From: Devosiaceae bacterium
GTDB lineage: Bacteria; Pseudomonadota; Alphaproteobacteria; Rhizobiales; Devosiaceae
DNA length: 28,991 nt
NCBI GenBank assembly: GCA_021648585.1
Contig: JAKISM010000010.1
Span: forward strand, 1-28,991
Direction: 5' to 3'
Numbering within the stretch: the stretch's first letter is position 1; each line of letters begins with the position of its first letter. Below the pieces are notes generated by a model that saw nothing but the letters and a program-made list of their open reading frames with translations, searched no databases and was not told where the DNA came from. Positions 15,189-22,474 of this stretch are shown in pieces. A program made the translations under genes and the position numbers.

Positions 15189-16607
15189 TTAATCTAATAC
15201 AAAACCAATAGAGCCTTGATAATTTCCATTATTGCTAGAGCCGACACCATAGAGTTTCTCTATGCGCCCAAGAAATACTGCTTCAGCATCACCAGCAAAT
15301 ACCATTTTATCTGTTGGGAGATTAATTGGACCTCCAGCAACCGCTAAAACAGGAGTTACCAAAATCAGTAATTCAGTTTCAGATCTAATAAAATCACGTG
15401 AGCGAAATAATGCGCCAAGTATTGGGAGATTGCCAATACCGGGCATAGAATTCATTTGCGCCCGAACCTTCTCCTCAATCAAACCAGCAATGGCCATTGT
15501 TGTCCCAGTTCTAAGTTCAACAGTTGTCTTTGCTTGGCGCGAACGAGTTGCAGGAATTGTTATTCCACCAGCATTAAAACCACCCTCAGTTGTCGGCTCT
15601 GAAACTTTAACATCAACCACTAAAGCAATAATTCCATTAGATTTCACCGTAGGGGTAAATTTTAGATCAACACCAAATTCCTTAAACTCAAATAATATTT
15701 GACCATTATCAATACCAACAGGAACAGGAAATTCTCCACCAACAAGAAATTCGGCAGTTTGTCCCGATAATGCAGAAAGTGTTGGCTCAGCTAATGTTCT
15801 TAAAGCTCCACGCCTCTCAAGCGCACGTAAAGTTGCACTAATTGCTAGATTACCAATGCCAACAGAAGCAGAAACAGTATTTGGTGGAACAACATTTGAA
15901 GCCCCGCCAAGTGAGGGCACAGATATCATAGATGTCGATAATGAACCCGTGCCAAATGAGCCACTTAAATTAATTCCTAATTGCTTAACTGTTTCACGCC
16001 CAACCTCAGCAATAGTAACCTTAAGCATAACTTGTTGCGCACCTTCAACCTTAATAATATTGGCGACATTATCTTCCCCGCCAGCAAATTGCGCAGCTAT
16101 TGCAATAGCTTTTTCCATATCATCGCCAGAGCGAACAGTCCCAGAAAGCACTAATCTATCACCAAATGATTCTATCTTTATTTTTGCTCCAGGAAGAATA
16201 GACGAAATAGTCTTAGCTAAACCAGAAGCATCCGCCACAACTGAAACCTCAAGAACAGAAATTTTAGCACCCCTTGCATCAAGAAAGAAAATATTTGTTT
16301 CACCAACACCAACCCCTTGAAGAATTGCACGGCGTTTTGAGCGCATCACCACTCCAGCAACATTTGGCTGAGAAACAATCACCTCACCCACTTCAGCTGG
16401 CAAATCAATAATAACTGATTTATTGTGACCAACCTGCAAATATTGCGTTGCCCCCATTTCAGCCTTAGAAATTCGTAATTGGGTAACTTTTTGCGCACTA
16501 GCTGGAAGAATGGGCAATAATAACCCGAACCCCATCATTGCAGCTATAATTAACTTTGTAATTCTCTTAAACGAAGAATGTTTTGATTTTTGTGTTGTTT
16601 TAAACAT
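15189..16607 (-). CDS. cpaC: Tad pilus outer-membrane secretin CpaC/RcpA
   Basis: 472 residues. A signal peptide with hydrophobic core at about 17-34 ends with a PASA-type cleavage site near 38. Next is the CpaC N-terminal domain (about 50-125, including the SVIIDLPAEVGEVIVSQPNVAGV motif), a BON-like domain (about 130-190), then the secretin domain with LRTLAEPTLSALSGQTAEFLVGGEFPVPV and the NSMPGIGNLPILGALFRS motif near the C-terminus. It forms the outer-membrane channel through which the Flp pilus exits. It starts 14 nt after the cpaB stop. No cpaD gene, which usually follows cpaC, is present between it and cpaE. Confidence 0.95.
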   Translation of the reverse strand: MFKTTQKSKHSSFKRITKLIIAAMMGFGLLLPILPASAQKVTQLRISKAEMGATQYLQVGHNKSVIIDLPAEVGEVIVSQPNVAGVVMRSKRRAILQGVGVGETNIFFLDARGAKISVLEVSVVADASGLAKTISSILPGAKIKIESFGDRLVLSGTVRSGDDMEKAIAIAAQFAGGEDNVANIIKVEGAQQVMLKVTIAEVGRETVKQLGINLSGSFGTGSLSTSMISVPSLGGASNVVPPNTVSASVGIGNLAISATLRALERRGALRTLAEPTLSALSGQTAEFLVGGEFPVPVGIDNGQILFEFKEFGVDLKFTPTVKSNGIIALVVDVKVSEPTTEGGFNAGGITIPATRSRQAKTTVELRTGTTMAIAGLIEEKVRAQMNSMPGIGNLPILGALFRSRDFIRSETELLILVTPVLAVAGGPINLPTDKMVFAGDAEAVFLGRIEKLYGVGSSNNGNYQGSIGFVLD

Positions 16608-16621
16608 GTTAATTTCAAACC

Positions 16622-17578
16622 TTATTGCTGTGGGGCGAATGACATTTGACCGTCTAGCATTTGGTCATCTAAAATATTATCTGGATTAAAATATTCATTA
16701 GGGCTAGTTTGATATACTCCTTCAGGTAATTCCCCTGCCTCAACCATATCGACCTCTTGCAACGCCATTGGTGATGCTATTCTTTTTCCTGAAATAACAT
16801 TCACCTCTTTGCCAAATTTAATCATCCTAATTTCAGCATTAGCACCTTGCGAATCTAGCAAATTTGCTTGCTCTCCAAAATCAGCAACAGAGCGCAAAAT
16901 AAGCGCCAGCTGACCAATTTCTGAAGCATTAACAATAGTCTCTGATTGAATGGGATTAAGCTCTAAAACAGCAATAGTTTCATTTGAAAATGCCATTTCC
17001 TCTTGCCTAACTTCATTGCCCTGAGAACTTGAATAATCAAAACGGCTATCAATCACCAAAACTTTTACATTTTGCAAAATAGTTTCTGATCTCTCACCAT
17101 TATCTGTTCTCGAAGTAAGCACAACATCAACCCGATCATTTGGAACAATAAATCCACCAGCACCGCTCTTAGCCTTAATAGATATAGAAACAGCTCTCAT
17201 TCCCGGCTCAATAACGGCAGAAAGATAGCCCTGATCAGATCGGGCCAATTTTGCTTCACGTATTGGCTCGCCTTCAAAAAACACAAACCTTGCAACAGCC
17301 CCAGCAAGCTCATCTTGAGCATTTGGTGCCATTTCACTAGTGATAAATTCAGGACGAACCACACCACTTGGCCAATCTTGCCATTCAAGGAGACCTGAAT
17401 TAAGCCGCTCGCCAACACCTATTCCTTGTCTAGCAACTAAGATTTTCACTCTTGGCTCTTCTTGAATAATAGTCTTTGCTTCTTTTGTTTCTGGTGTGTC
17501 ACCTTGCATCATCATTAAAGCCGCAAGTCCACCCGCAACAATAGCTACACCAAGAAGAATAATACGTGAGGGTTTCAT
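16622..17578 (-). CDS. cpaB: Tad pilus assembly protein CpaB/RcpC
   Basis: 318 residues from the ATG at 17578, which has GGAG at 7-nt spacing and starts a normal MKPSRIILLGVAIVAGG membrane anchor. A longer frame from 17653 would put 25 atypical residues in front and is rejected. After the anchor comes an SAF domain (VKILVARQGIGVGERLNSGLLEWQDWP) and the RcpC-type C-terminal domain. CpaB is a periplasmic protein thought to modulate the secretin. It is preceded by a 227-nt gap containing CtrA-like half sites and a TATAAT hexamer on the minus strand, so the cpaBCEF-tadBC block may have its own promoter apart from flp-cpaA. Confidence 0.92.
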   Translation of the reverse strand: MKPSRIILLGVAIVAGGLAALMMMQGDTPETKEAKTIIQEEPRVKILVARQGIGVGERLNSGLLEWQDWPSGVVRPEFITSEMAPNAQDELAGAVARFVFFEGEPIREAKLARSDQGYLSAVIEPGMRAVSISIKAKSGAGGFIVPNDRVDVVLTSRTDNGERSETILQNVKVLVIDSRFDYSSSQGNEVRQEEMAFSNETIAVLELNPIQSETIVNASEIGQLALILRSVADFGEQANLLDSQGANAEIRMIKFGKEVNVISGKRIASPMALQEVDMVEAGELPEGVYQTSPNEYFNPDNILDDQMLDGQMSFAPQQ

Positions 17579-17649
17579 TCCCAAGCTCCAAATTACAAAA
17601 CAGTTCAAGCCAAATTGCTCAACTGTGACATAGTTTTGCACAAGAAACG

Positions 17650-17688
17650 TCAAAGTTTAGTTAACCAAGCCTTACTAATTTTAGTTAA
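17650..17688 (-). promoter_or_regulatory. Candidate CtrA-type binding region upstream of cpaB
   Basis: Read on the minus strand, the region contains GTAA-N7-TTAA-N7-TTGA (17675 down to 17650), half sites on an 11-bp period like the CtrA consensus TTAA-N7-TTAA, each pair with one mismatch. TTAA recurs 13 bp further upstream (17688-17685). The related decamer TTTAGTTAAC is present twice on the plus strand (17656-17665 and 17680-17689). CtrA controls pilus genes in several alphaproteobacteria. A TATAAT hexamer at 17732-17727 on the minus strand has no good -35 partner. Confidence 0.4.
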
Positions 17689-17805
17689 CAGCAAGTTATT
17701 TTTATTTTATTGCAATTTATTTGGGTATTATATGTTAAAAGCTAGAGGTTTGGGCTGGTTGAATAAATTAGCTCTGTAATAAAATATACTAATAAAAATA
17801 TATCT

Positions 17806-18306
17806 TTAGCCTATCAGGCCAATAAAAATTACCGATTGCGGATATACTAATAGGCCAGCAGCGGCTAGAGCAATGCCATATGGAATGCCTGAAACACTAG
17901 AATGAAGTCTATTTATCCAAACAACGTCTTTAAGTTGTGCTGGTATTGGTATCATTCTTACCCCTAAAAAAACTAGAGTTAAAGCGCCGCCAAAAAGTGC
18001 CCCATAAATAAGATAAACTAGCGAAATATAAGGGCCAAACCATAGCGCAGTGACGGCTGCAAGTTTTGCATCTCCACCACCAACCCAGCCAAGACTAAAC
18101 AAGATAAATGAAACAATTAATACAAGCAAAGCAATGCCAACATGCACCCCAAACAAAGAAAGCGGCATTCCAACAATCATTGCCAAAATTACAAAGCTAA
18201 CTATTAGCCCTAAGATGATCTTGTTAGAAATTCGCATGGTTAGCATATCAGAAAAGGCAGCAAACGCCATAAAAGCAGGAAATATTAGTAACCCCAACAT
18301 ACTCAT
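17806..18306 (-). CDS. cpaA: Tad prepilin peptidase CpaA/TadV
   Basis: 166 residues, mostly hydrophobic with about 5-6 membrane segments. The two catalytic aspartates of the A24 prepilin peptidase family are in place: D20 in AAFSDMLTMRISN and D79 in GWVGGGDAKL. It lacks the N-terminal methyltransferase part of PilD, as is normal for the Tad enzyme. It cleaves the Flp pre-pilin at the membrane after the conserved glycine. GGAG precedes the ATG by 8 nt. It lies 139 nt behind flp, beyond a strong terminator, so it probably depends on readthrough from flp or on a separate weak promoter. Confidence 0.92.
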   Translation of the reverse strand: MSMLGLLIFPAFMAFAAFSDMLTMRISNKIILGLIVSFVILAMIVGMPLSLFGVHVGIALLVLIVSFILFSLGWVGGGDAKLAAVTALWFGPYISLVYLIYGALFGGALTLVFLGVRMIPIPAQLKDVVWINRLHSSVSGIPYGIALAAAGLLVYPQSVIFIGLIG

Positions 18307-18396
18307 AAAAAATTCTCCAACAGTTTATTCTATCAATTATTCTCGCTAAAAACCATTATAATGCCTGCCAATTAAAAAACCATAAAGCAAAAGCAT

Positions 18397-18422
18397 AAAA
18401 AAAGGGGAGCAAAATGCTCCCC
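18397..18422 (-). terminator. Strong intrinsic terminator between flp and cpaA
   Basis: On the minus strand GGGGAGCA pairs perfectly with TGCTCCCC (8 bp, 3-nt loop; arms 18415-18422 and 18404-18411) and is followed by seven T (18403-18397). It sits 24 nt after the flp stop. This would let the major pilin be transcribed at a high level while most transcripts stop before cpaA. Confidence 0.85.
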
Positions 18423-18445
18423 CTTAATATTATGACAGTACTATA

Positions 18446-18622
18446 TTAGTTAACTACTGTACCACTTAGCTTAGTACCAATTCTTGAGAACATTGAAGAT
18501 AACTCAGTTCCAAGAGTAGTAGCAGCAACAATAATGCCAACTGCAATAAGAGCTGCAATTAGGCCATACTCAATAGCAGTTGCACCAGATTCGTCTTTAA
18601 TAAAGCGTTTTAATGTATTCAT
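18446..18622 (-). CDS. flp: Flp family type IVb pilin
   Basis: 58 residues from the ATG at 18622, which has an AAGGAGA ribosome-binding site at 6-nt spacing; the upstream in-frame ATG at 18643 overlaps that site and is rejected. The short basic leader MNTLKRFIKDESGA is cleaved by CpaA after the glycine, leaving the mature ATAIEYGLIAALIAVGIIVAA segment with the glutamate at mature position 5 that is required for pilin assembly and the adjacent tyrosine typical of Flp. It is the major pilin subunit. It is followed by an intrinsic terminator and preceded by two short inverted repeats. Confidence 0.95.
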   Translation of the reverse strand: MNTLKRFIKDESGATAIEYGLIAALIAVGIIVAATTLGTELSSMFSRIGTKLSGTVVN

Positions 18623-18643
18623 TTTAATTCTCCTTGATTTCAT

Positions 18644-18690
18644 GTTACTTAATGTAACGGCATAGTTCGATTTTTATTATCGCTCGATAA
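18644..18690. promoter_or_regulatory. Two inverted repeats upstream of flp
   Basis: GTTAC-TTAAT-GTAAC (18644-18658) and TTATCG-CT-CGATAA (18677-18690) lie 22 to 68 nt before the flp start. The second overlaps a GATAAT hexamer on the minus strand that could serve as a -10 element. Either may be an operator or a leader-RNA structure. I found no TTAA-N7-TTAA site here. Confidence 0.35.
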
Positions 18691-18949
18691 ATGTTTCCCC
18701 GAACTCACAAGCAAGCTAACAAACTCAAATTGAAATAGAATTAAAACAATAGATAAAATGCAATCAATTAGAGAATTTCTGAAATATGCCTAATAAATCA
18801 TGAACATATGAAGCCAGTCTTAGATTATAAGATTATCGCTCATATCCATGTAGCTATATATATAAAGAAAGTTTTTATAATTAATTTCATTACGTTTTAG
18901 AATTATTCACCATTTTAAGAGAAACTGCTTGATGTAAGTTTAAGTAATT
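18691..18949. other. AT-rich divergent intergenic region, no gene seen
   Basis: Non-coding DNA between the flp upstream repeats and the divergent CpaC-N-like gene. It presumably carries the promoters for both directions. I see no clear -35/-10 pair, no long repeat and no RNA-gene signature. Confidence 0.4.
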
Positions 18950-19441
18950 ATGGCTGGGTTCATGTCTATAAAAATAAATAAATTAGTTTTTGTTGTGATT
19001 TTCACATTTATCGCAAACCTATTTACAACCGTTTCACTAGTTCAAGCACAATCTGTTACCTCAGATATGGCAGGATCTATCAGTGTAAATGTCAATATGG
19101 CTCGCGTTTTACGCATTAATGCACCAGCTGCAACTGTTATAATCGGAAACCCCGGCATTGCAGATGTCACCATTCAAGACTCGCAAACATTGATCTTAAC
19201 TGGCAAATCTTATGGGCAAACAAATTTAATTGTGCTTGATAGTGCAGGTAATCCTATTGCCGATACTTTAATCGAAGTTATTCAAACATCAGATGATGTA
19301 GTAACAGTTTATCTGGGGCTGGCACGTATCACCTTGGCATGTGAGCCTGTTTGTCAACCAACTGCAACACTTGGTGATGATATAGATTTTACCTCACAAG
19401 CCATAAGTTCTTCAGTATTAATTGAAGAAGCGGCTCAATAG
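18950..19441 (+). CDS. Secreted CpaC-N-terminal-domain-like protein (pilus-associated)
   Basis: 163 residues (162 sense codons after ATG 18950; an alternative ATG at 18962 would drop four residues, and neither start has a good ribosome-binding site). A signal peptide with core about 11-27 ends near VQAQ (34). The rest is one copy of the domain found at the N-terminus of the CpaC secretin: SVNVNMARVLRINAPAATVIIGNPGIADVTIQDSQTLILTGKSYGQTNLIVLD (about 45-97). There is no secretin domain. After it comes a tail with two cysteines (C131, C135) in LACEPVCQP, probably a periplasmic disulfide. Single-domain proteins of this kind accompany tad loci in rhizobial-type alphaproteobacteria; their role is not settled. 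It is divergent from flp and converges on ccoS with a 9-nt gap. Confidence 0.8.
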   Translation: MAGFMSIKINKLVFVVIFTFIANLFTTVSLVQAQSVTSDMAGSISVNVNMARVLRINAPAATVIIGNPGIADVTIQDSQTLILTGKSYGQTNLIVLDSAGNPIADTLIEVIQTSDDVVTVYLGLARITLACEPVCQPTATLGDDIDFTSQAISSSVLIEEAAQ

Positions 19442-19450
19442 GCTTCAATT

Positions 19451-19660
19451 TTACTTATCCTTAGGGGCGGCATTATCGCCCCTTTCAGCCTTACTATCAC
19501 TCTCATCAGTAATTGGCTTGTCATCATCATCAATTAATATACGCATACCTGCACCTTCAAGGTCTTCATATTGACCAGAACGAAGCGACCATAAAAACAT
19601 TCCAAGCCAAAGAAATCCAAGAAATAATGCTAATGGTATTAAAAATAATATTGTTTTCAT
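19451..19660 (-). CDS. ccoS: cbb3 oxidase maturation protein CcoS
   Basis: 69 residues with one N-terminal membrane helix (about 4-26) and the CcoS signature WSLRSGQYEDLEGAGMRIL, followed by an acidic and polar tail (DDDDKPITDESDS...). CcoS is a small inner-membrane factor needed for cofactor insertion into CcoN in Rhodobacter. The ATG overlaps the ccoI stop by 4 nt (ATGA), so the two are translationally coupled. It is the last gene of the ccoGHIS unit. Confidence 0.92.
   Translation of the reverse strand: MKTILFLIPLALFLGFLWLGMFLWSLRSGQYEDLEGAGMRILIDDDDKPITDESDSKAERGDNAAPKDK
19463..19483 (+). terminator. Possible terminator of the CpaC-N-like gene
   Basis: AGGGGCG (19463-19469) and CGCCCCT (19477-19483) form a 7-bp GC-rich stem with a 7-nt loop, followed on the plus strand by TT. 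It lies 22 nt past the plus-strand stop, inside the end of ccoS. The short T-run makes it a weak candidate. Confidence 0.35.
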
Positions 19661-21960
19661 TGTGCTGGTACTTTTGAGTTAGCAGTAGTTTTAGCTAAAT
19701 TATCATCATTAATATTAGCATTTTTATTTGCTTGTTTCTTTAATAATATATTATTTGATCCAAAGCGCATTCTTAAAGAATTAAACGTTACAATAATAGA
19801 AGAAGTACTCATGGCAAGAGCTGCAATAAGCGGCGTAACTTGTCCCATCACAGCCAGTGGAACTGCAACGCAATTATAAGCTATTGCCAAGCCAAAATTT
19901 TGCTTAACAGTTCTTGCCGCTCGTTTAGCTATTGAAATCGCAAATGGCACAGCATCTAAACTATCTCTTGTGTAAATAAAATCAGCAGCATTACGACCAA
20001 TATCAGCAGCACTTGATGGAGCCATAGATACATGAGCAACACGCAAAGCTGGTGCATCATTTATGCCATCACCAACCATTAAAACCTTATCGCCCTGCTT
20101 TGAAAACTCAAGTAAACTATCTAATTTATCCTTTGGTGTTAAAGAAAATCGAGCATCATCAATATTAATTTCATTAGCAAGAGATTTAACAGGCTCTTCA
20201 CGATCCCCAGACAATAATATAATAGGGAAATTATTATCCTTTAATTGCTCTATTGTTTTGCTCGCCTCATCACGAACCTTATCAATAAAGCTAAATCCAG
20301 CCACAGGCTTATCATTTTTACTTAGCCAAACGTTTGATCCTTTTGATGAGACCTTTATATTTTGCGCATTACAAAACTCTGCTCGCCCCAAACGCCAAAC
20401 ATCACCATTTTGCTTAACCTCAATCCCTAAACCCGCCACCTCTTTTGCCCCATCAATCGAAATAACTTCTCCAACCGATTTAACCAACGCTTTAGAAAAA
20501 GGATGACGGCTAGAACTAGCAAGGCTTGCGGCCTTAATTTTTAATGCCTCATTGCCTAATATTTGCTTCTTAAATATCGGTTTGCCTTTTGTAAGTGTTC
20601 CTGTTTTGTCAAATGCAATGCGATTTATTTCCGCCAATTTTTCAATCGCCGCCCCATCACGCATCATAATTCCAGCCTCAAATAATCTTCCTGCCGCAAC
20701 CACATGCGCTATTGGAACAGCAAGAGCCAAGGCACAAGGACAAGTAACAATAAGCACCGCAATAGCGTTAAGCGTTGCAATATGCCAATCACCAGTTGCA
20801 AAACCCCAACCTAAAAATGTCCCAAGTGATAATAAGTGAACAACTGGAGCATAAATAGATGCGGCCCTATCTGCTATGCGTTTATAACCAGTTTTTGAGC
20901 TCTCAGCTGCCTCCATCAAAGAAACCATGCGAGCCAGAAAACTATCTATTGCAGGCTTTAAGGCAACCATCACCAAAGCACCAGAAAGATTAGTCGTTCC
21001 AGATAATACCCTATCTCCCTTCTTCACTTGCAATGGAGCTGATTCTCCTGTGACCAAAGAAAGATCAACATCTGAAATCCCAAAAACTATTTCCCCATCA
21101 ACTGGCACACGCTCACCTGCCCCAATTTCTAATTTCATACCAATTTCAACTTCATTAATTGCTATTAATTCACGCCTATTATCATCACGTATAACCATAA
21201 CTTTTGAGGGGGCTAATTTTGCGAGATTACGCACAGCACCACGTGCCTTTTCACGCATTAAATGATCAAGTGTGCGCCCAATGAGTAAAAAGAATAATAA
21301 AGAAACTGCAGCGTCAAAATATGCGTCGGGACTTGAATTTAGCGTTTCATAAATTGACATTAGCAATGCCAAAACAACCGCCAAAGAAATTGGCACATCC
21401 ATATTAAGTTGATAGTTTTTTAGTGCATGAAAGGCTGATCGATAAAACGGCCGACCAGAATAAACAACCGCTGGAATAGCGATTAAAGCTGAAATCCAAT
21501 GAAATAAATCACGAGTAACTGGCTCAGCACCGGACCAAATAGAAATTGAAAATAGCATAATATTACCAGCCGCAAAGCCAGCAACCGCTAATGCACGCAC
21601 TAATTCTGAAAGAGTTTTATCACCACTTTGATCAGCATCAGGATCTAACAAAAATGTACGATAGCCACTTTTAACTATAGCTTTTGTAATATTTGAAGGT
21701 CGAGATTTTCCAGCGCTAAAATTTACCCGCACTCGCTTAGCAGAAACATTAACCCGTGCTTCATTGACCATTTCTAACTTATTTAAAGAATTTTCAATCT
21801 TTGCAATACAACCCGCACAACTAACATCAGGAACTGCTAATTCAAGCTGATAAGTTCCATCCTTAAGTTCAATAGAAACAGCCAATAATGTTTCATCATC
21901 GCTTTCTAAAGAACCAATATTTTCAGCACTTGCTTCTACATTAGGAGCGCAACATGACAT
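19657..21960 (-). CDS. ccoI: Copper-transporting P-type ATPase CcoI/FixI
   Basis: 767 residues. In order: an N-terminal SCC motif (residues 2-4), a heavy-metal-associated domain with CAGC (C48, C51), membrane helices from about 120, the actuator TGES (304-307), the transmembrane metal site CPC (407-409), the phosphorylated Asp451 in DKTGTLTKG, HP (486-487) in the nucleotide-binding domain, and GDGINDAP (630-637). All motifs of a P1B copper ATPase are intact. CcoI-type pumps supply copper for the CuB centre of cbb3 oxidase. It starts 2 nt after the ccoH stop and overlaps ccoS by 4 nt. The gene context (ccoGHIS) favours CcoI over a detoxifying CopA. Confidence 0.95.
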   Translation of the reverse strand: MSCCAPNVEASAENIGSLESDDETLLAVSIELKDGTYQLELAVPDVSCAGCIAKIENSLNKLEMVNEARVNVSAKRVRVNFSAGKSRPSNITKAIVKSGYRTFLLDPDADQSGDKTLSELVRALAVAGFAAGNIMLFSISIWSGAEPVTRDLFHWISALIAIPAVVYSGRPFYRSAFHALKNYQLNMDVPISLAVVLALLMSIYETLNSSPDAYFDAAVSLLFFLLIGRTLDHLMREKARGAVRNLAKLAPSKVMVIRDDNRRELIAINEVEIGMKLEIGAGERVPVDGEIVFGISDVDLSLVTGESAPLQVKKGDRVLSGTTNLSGALVMVALKPAIDSFLARMVSLMEAAESSKTGYKRIADRAASIYAPVVHLLSLGTFLGWGFATGDWHIATLNAIAVLIVTCPCALALAVPIAHVVAAGRLFEAGIMMRDGAAIEKLAEINRIAFDKTGTLTKGKPIFKKQILGNEALKIKAASLASSSRHPFSKALVKSVGEVISIDGAKEVAGLGIEVKQNGDVWRLGRAEFCNAQNIKVSSKGSNVWLSKNDKPVAGFSFIDKVRDEASKTIEQLKDNNFPIILLSGDREEPVKSLANEINIDDARFSLTPKDKLDSLLEFSKQGDKVLMVGDGINDAPALRVAHVSMAPSSAADIGRNAADFIYTRDSLDAVPFAISIAKRAARTVKQNFGLAIAYNCVAVPLAVMGQVTPLIAALAMSTSSIIVTFNSLRMRFGSNNILLKKQANKNANINDDNLAKTTANSKVPAQ

Positions 21961-21962
21961 AA

Positions 21963-22457
21963 TTACTCTTCTATATTTATTTTATAAAAATGCTCAAAAT
22001 CTGGCTGATCTGCAAAGCTAGCCACCACATAAATTCTCCATGTTCCAGAAGCAAGTTTTGCATTTGCACTATATATTCCATTTTCTTGCATTTCTAATAT
22101 TAATTGCAAATCCTCTTTAGTTCCAACAGGACGATTTACTTGCACCTCAACTTGCTCAGCTTTTATTGGAAGGCTTTCACCATCAAGCAACGAAAACAAT
22201 AACACCTGATCTTTTACCTCAATATTGCTAGTCCAACCAAGTGCGTGCTGCGCTCTATTTGCCTCTAATTTGTCATTATATTCTTGGGAAGCAACATAGG
22301 TATTTTTAACAACCAAACCAGTCCAAGCATTAAGTGCTTGCATTGACATTAATAGGTTCATACTAAATATAATGCCAAAAAAGCACAGCATAATGATTAA
22401 CATATGCTTACCAGTAAATTGTTTTTGCGGCTTTGTGTTTTCAGAATTTGCTTGCAT
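21963..22457 (-). CDS. ccoH: cbb3 oxidase accessory protein CcoH/FixH
   Basis: 164 residues with a single N-terminal membrane helix (about 19-40) and a periplasmic domain. The sequence NLLMSMQALNAWTGLVVKNTYVASQEYN is typical of FixH. The rest is a small beta-rich domain ending in a WRIYVVASFADQPDFEHFYK stretch. CcoH is an inner-membrane protein required for assembly or stability of the cbb3 complex. GGGAGA precedes the ATG. It lies 17 nt after ccoG and 2 nt before ccoI in one operon. Confidence 0.9.
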   Translation of the reverse strand: MQANSENTKPQKQFTGKHMLIIMLCFFGIIFSMNLLMSMQALNAWTGLVVKNTYVASQEYNDKLEANRAQHALGWTSNIEVKDQVLLFSLLDGESLPIKAEQVEVQVNRPVGTKEDLQLILEMQENGIYSANAKLASGTWRIYVVASFADQPDFEHFYKINIEE

Positions 22458-22474
22458 TATATTTCTCCCTAATT

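Noticed and set aside
15262..15702. 146-aa open frame on the plus strand opposite cpaC
   Set aside because: Shadow of the secretin gene; Ser/Pro/Thr-rich composition without domain signals.
17579..17653. Longer CpaB start
   Set aside because: The added 25 residues precede a normal membrane anchor that has its own ATG and GGAG site at 17578.
20063..20506. 147-aa open frame on the plus strand opposite ccoI
   Set aside because: Antisense shadow of the P-type ATPase, which is intact.
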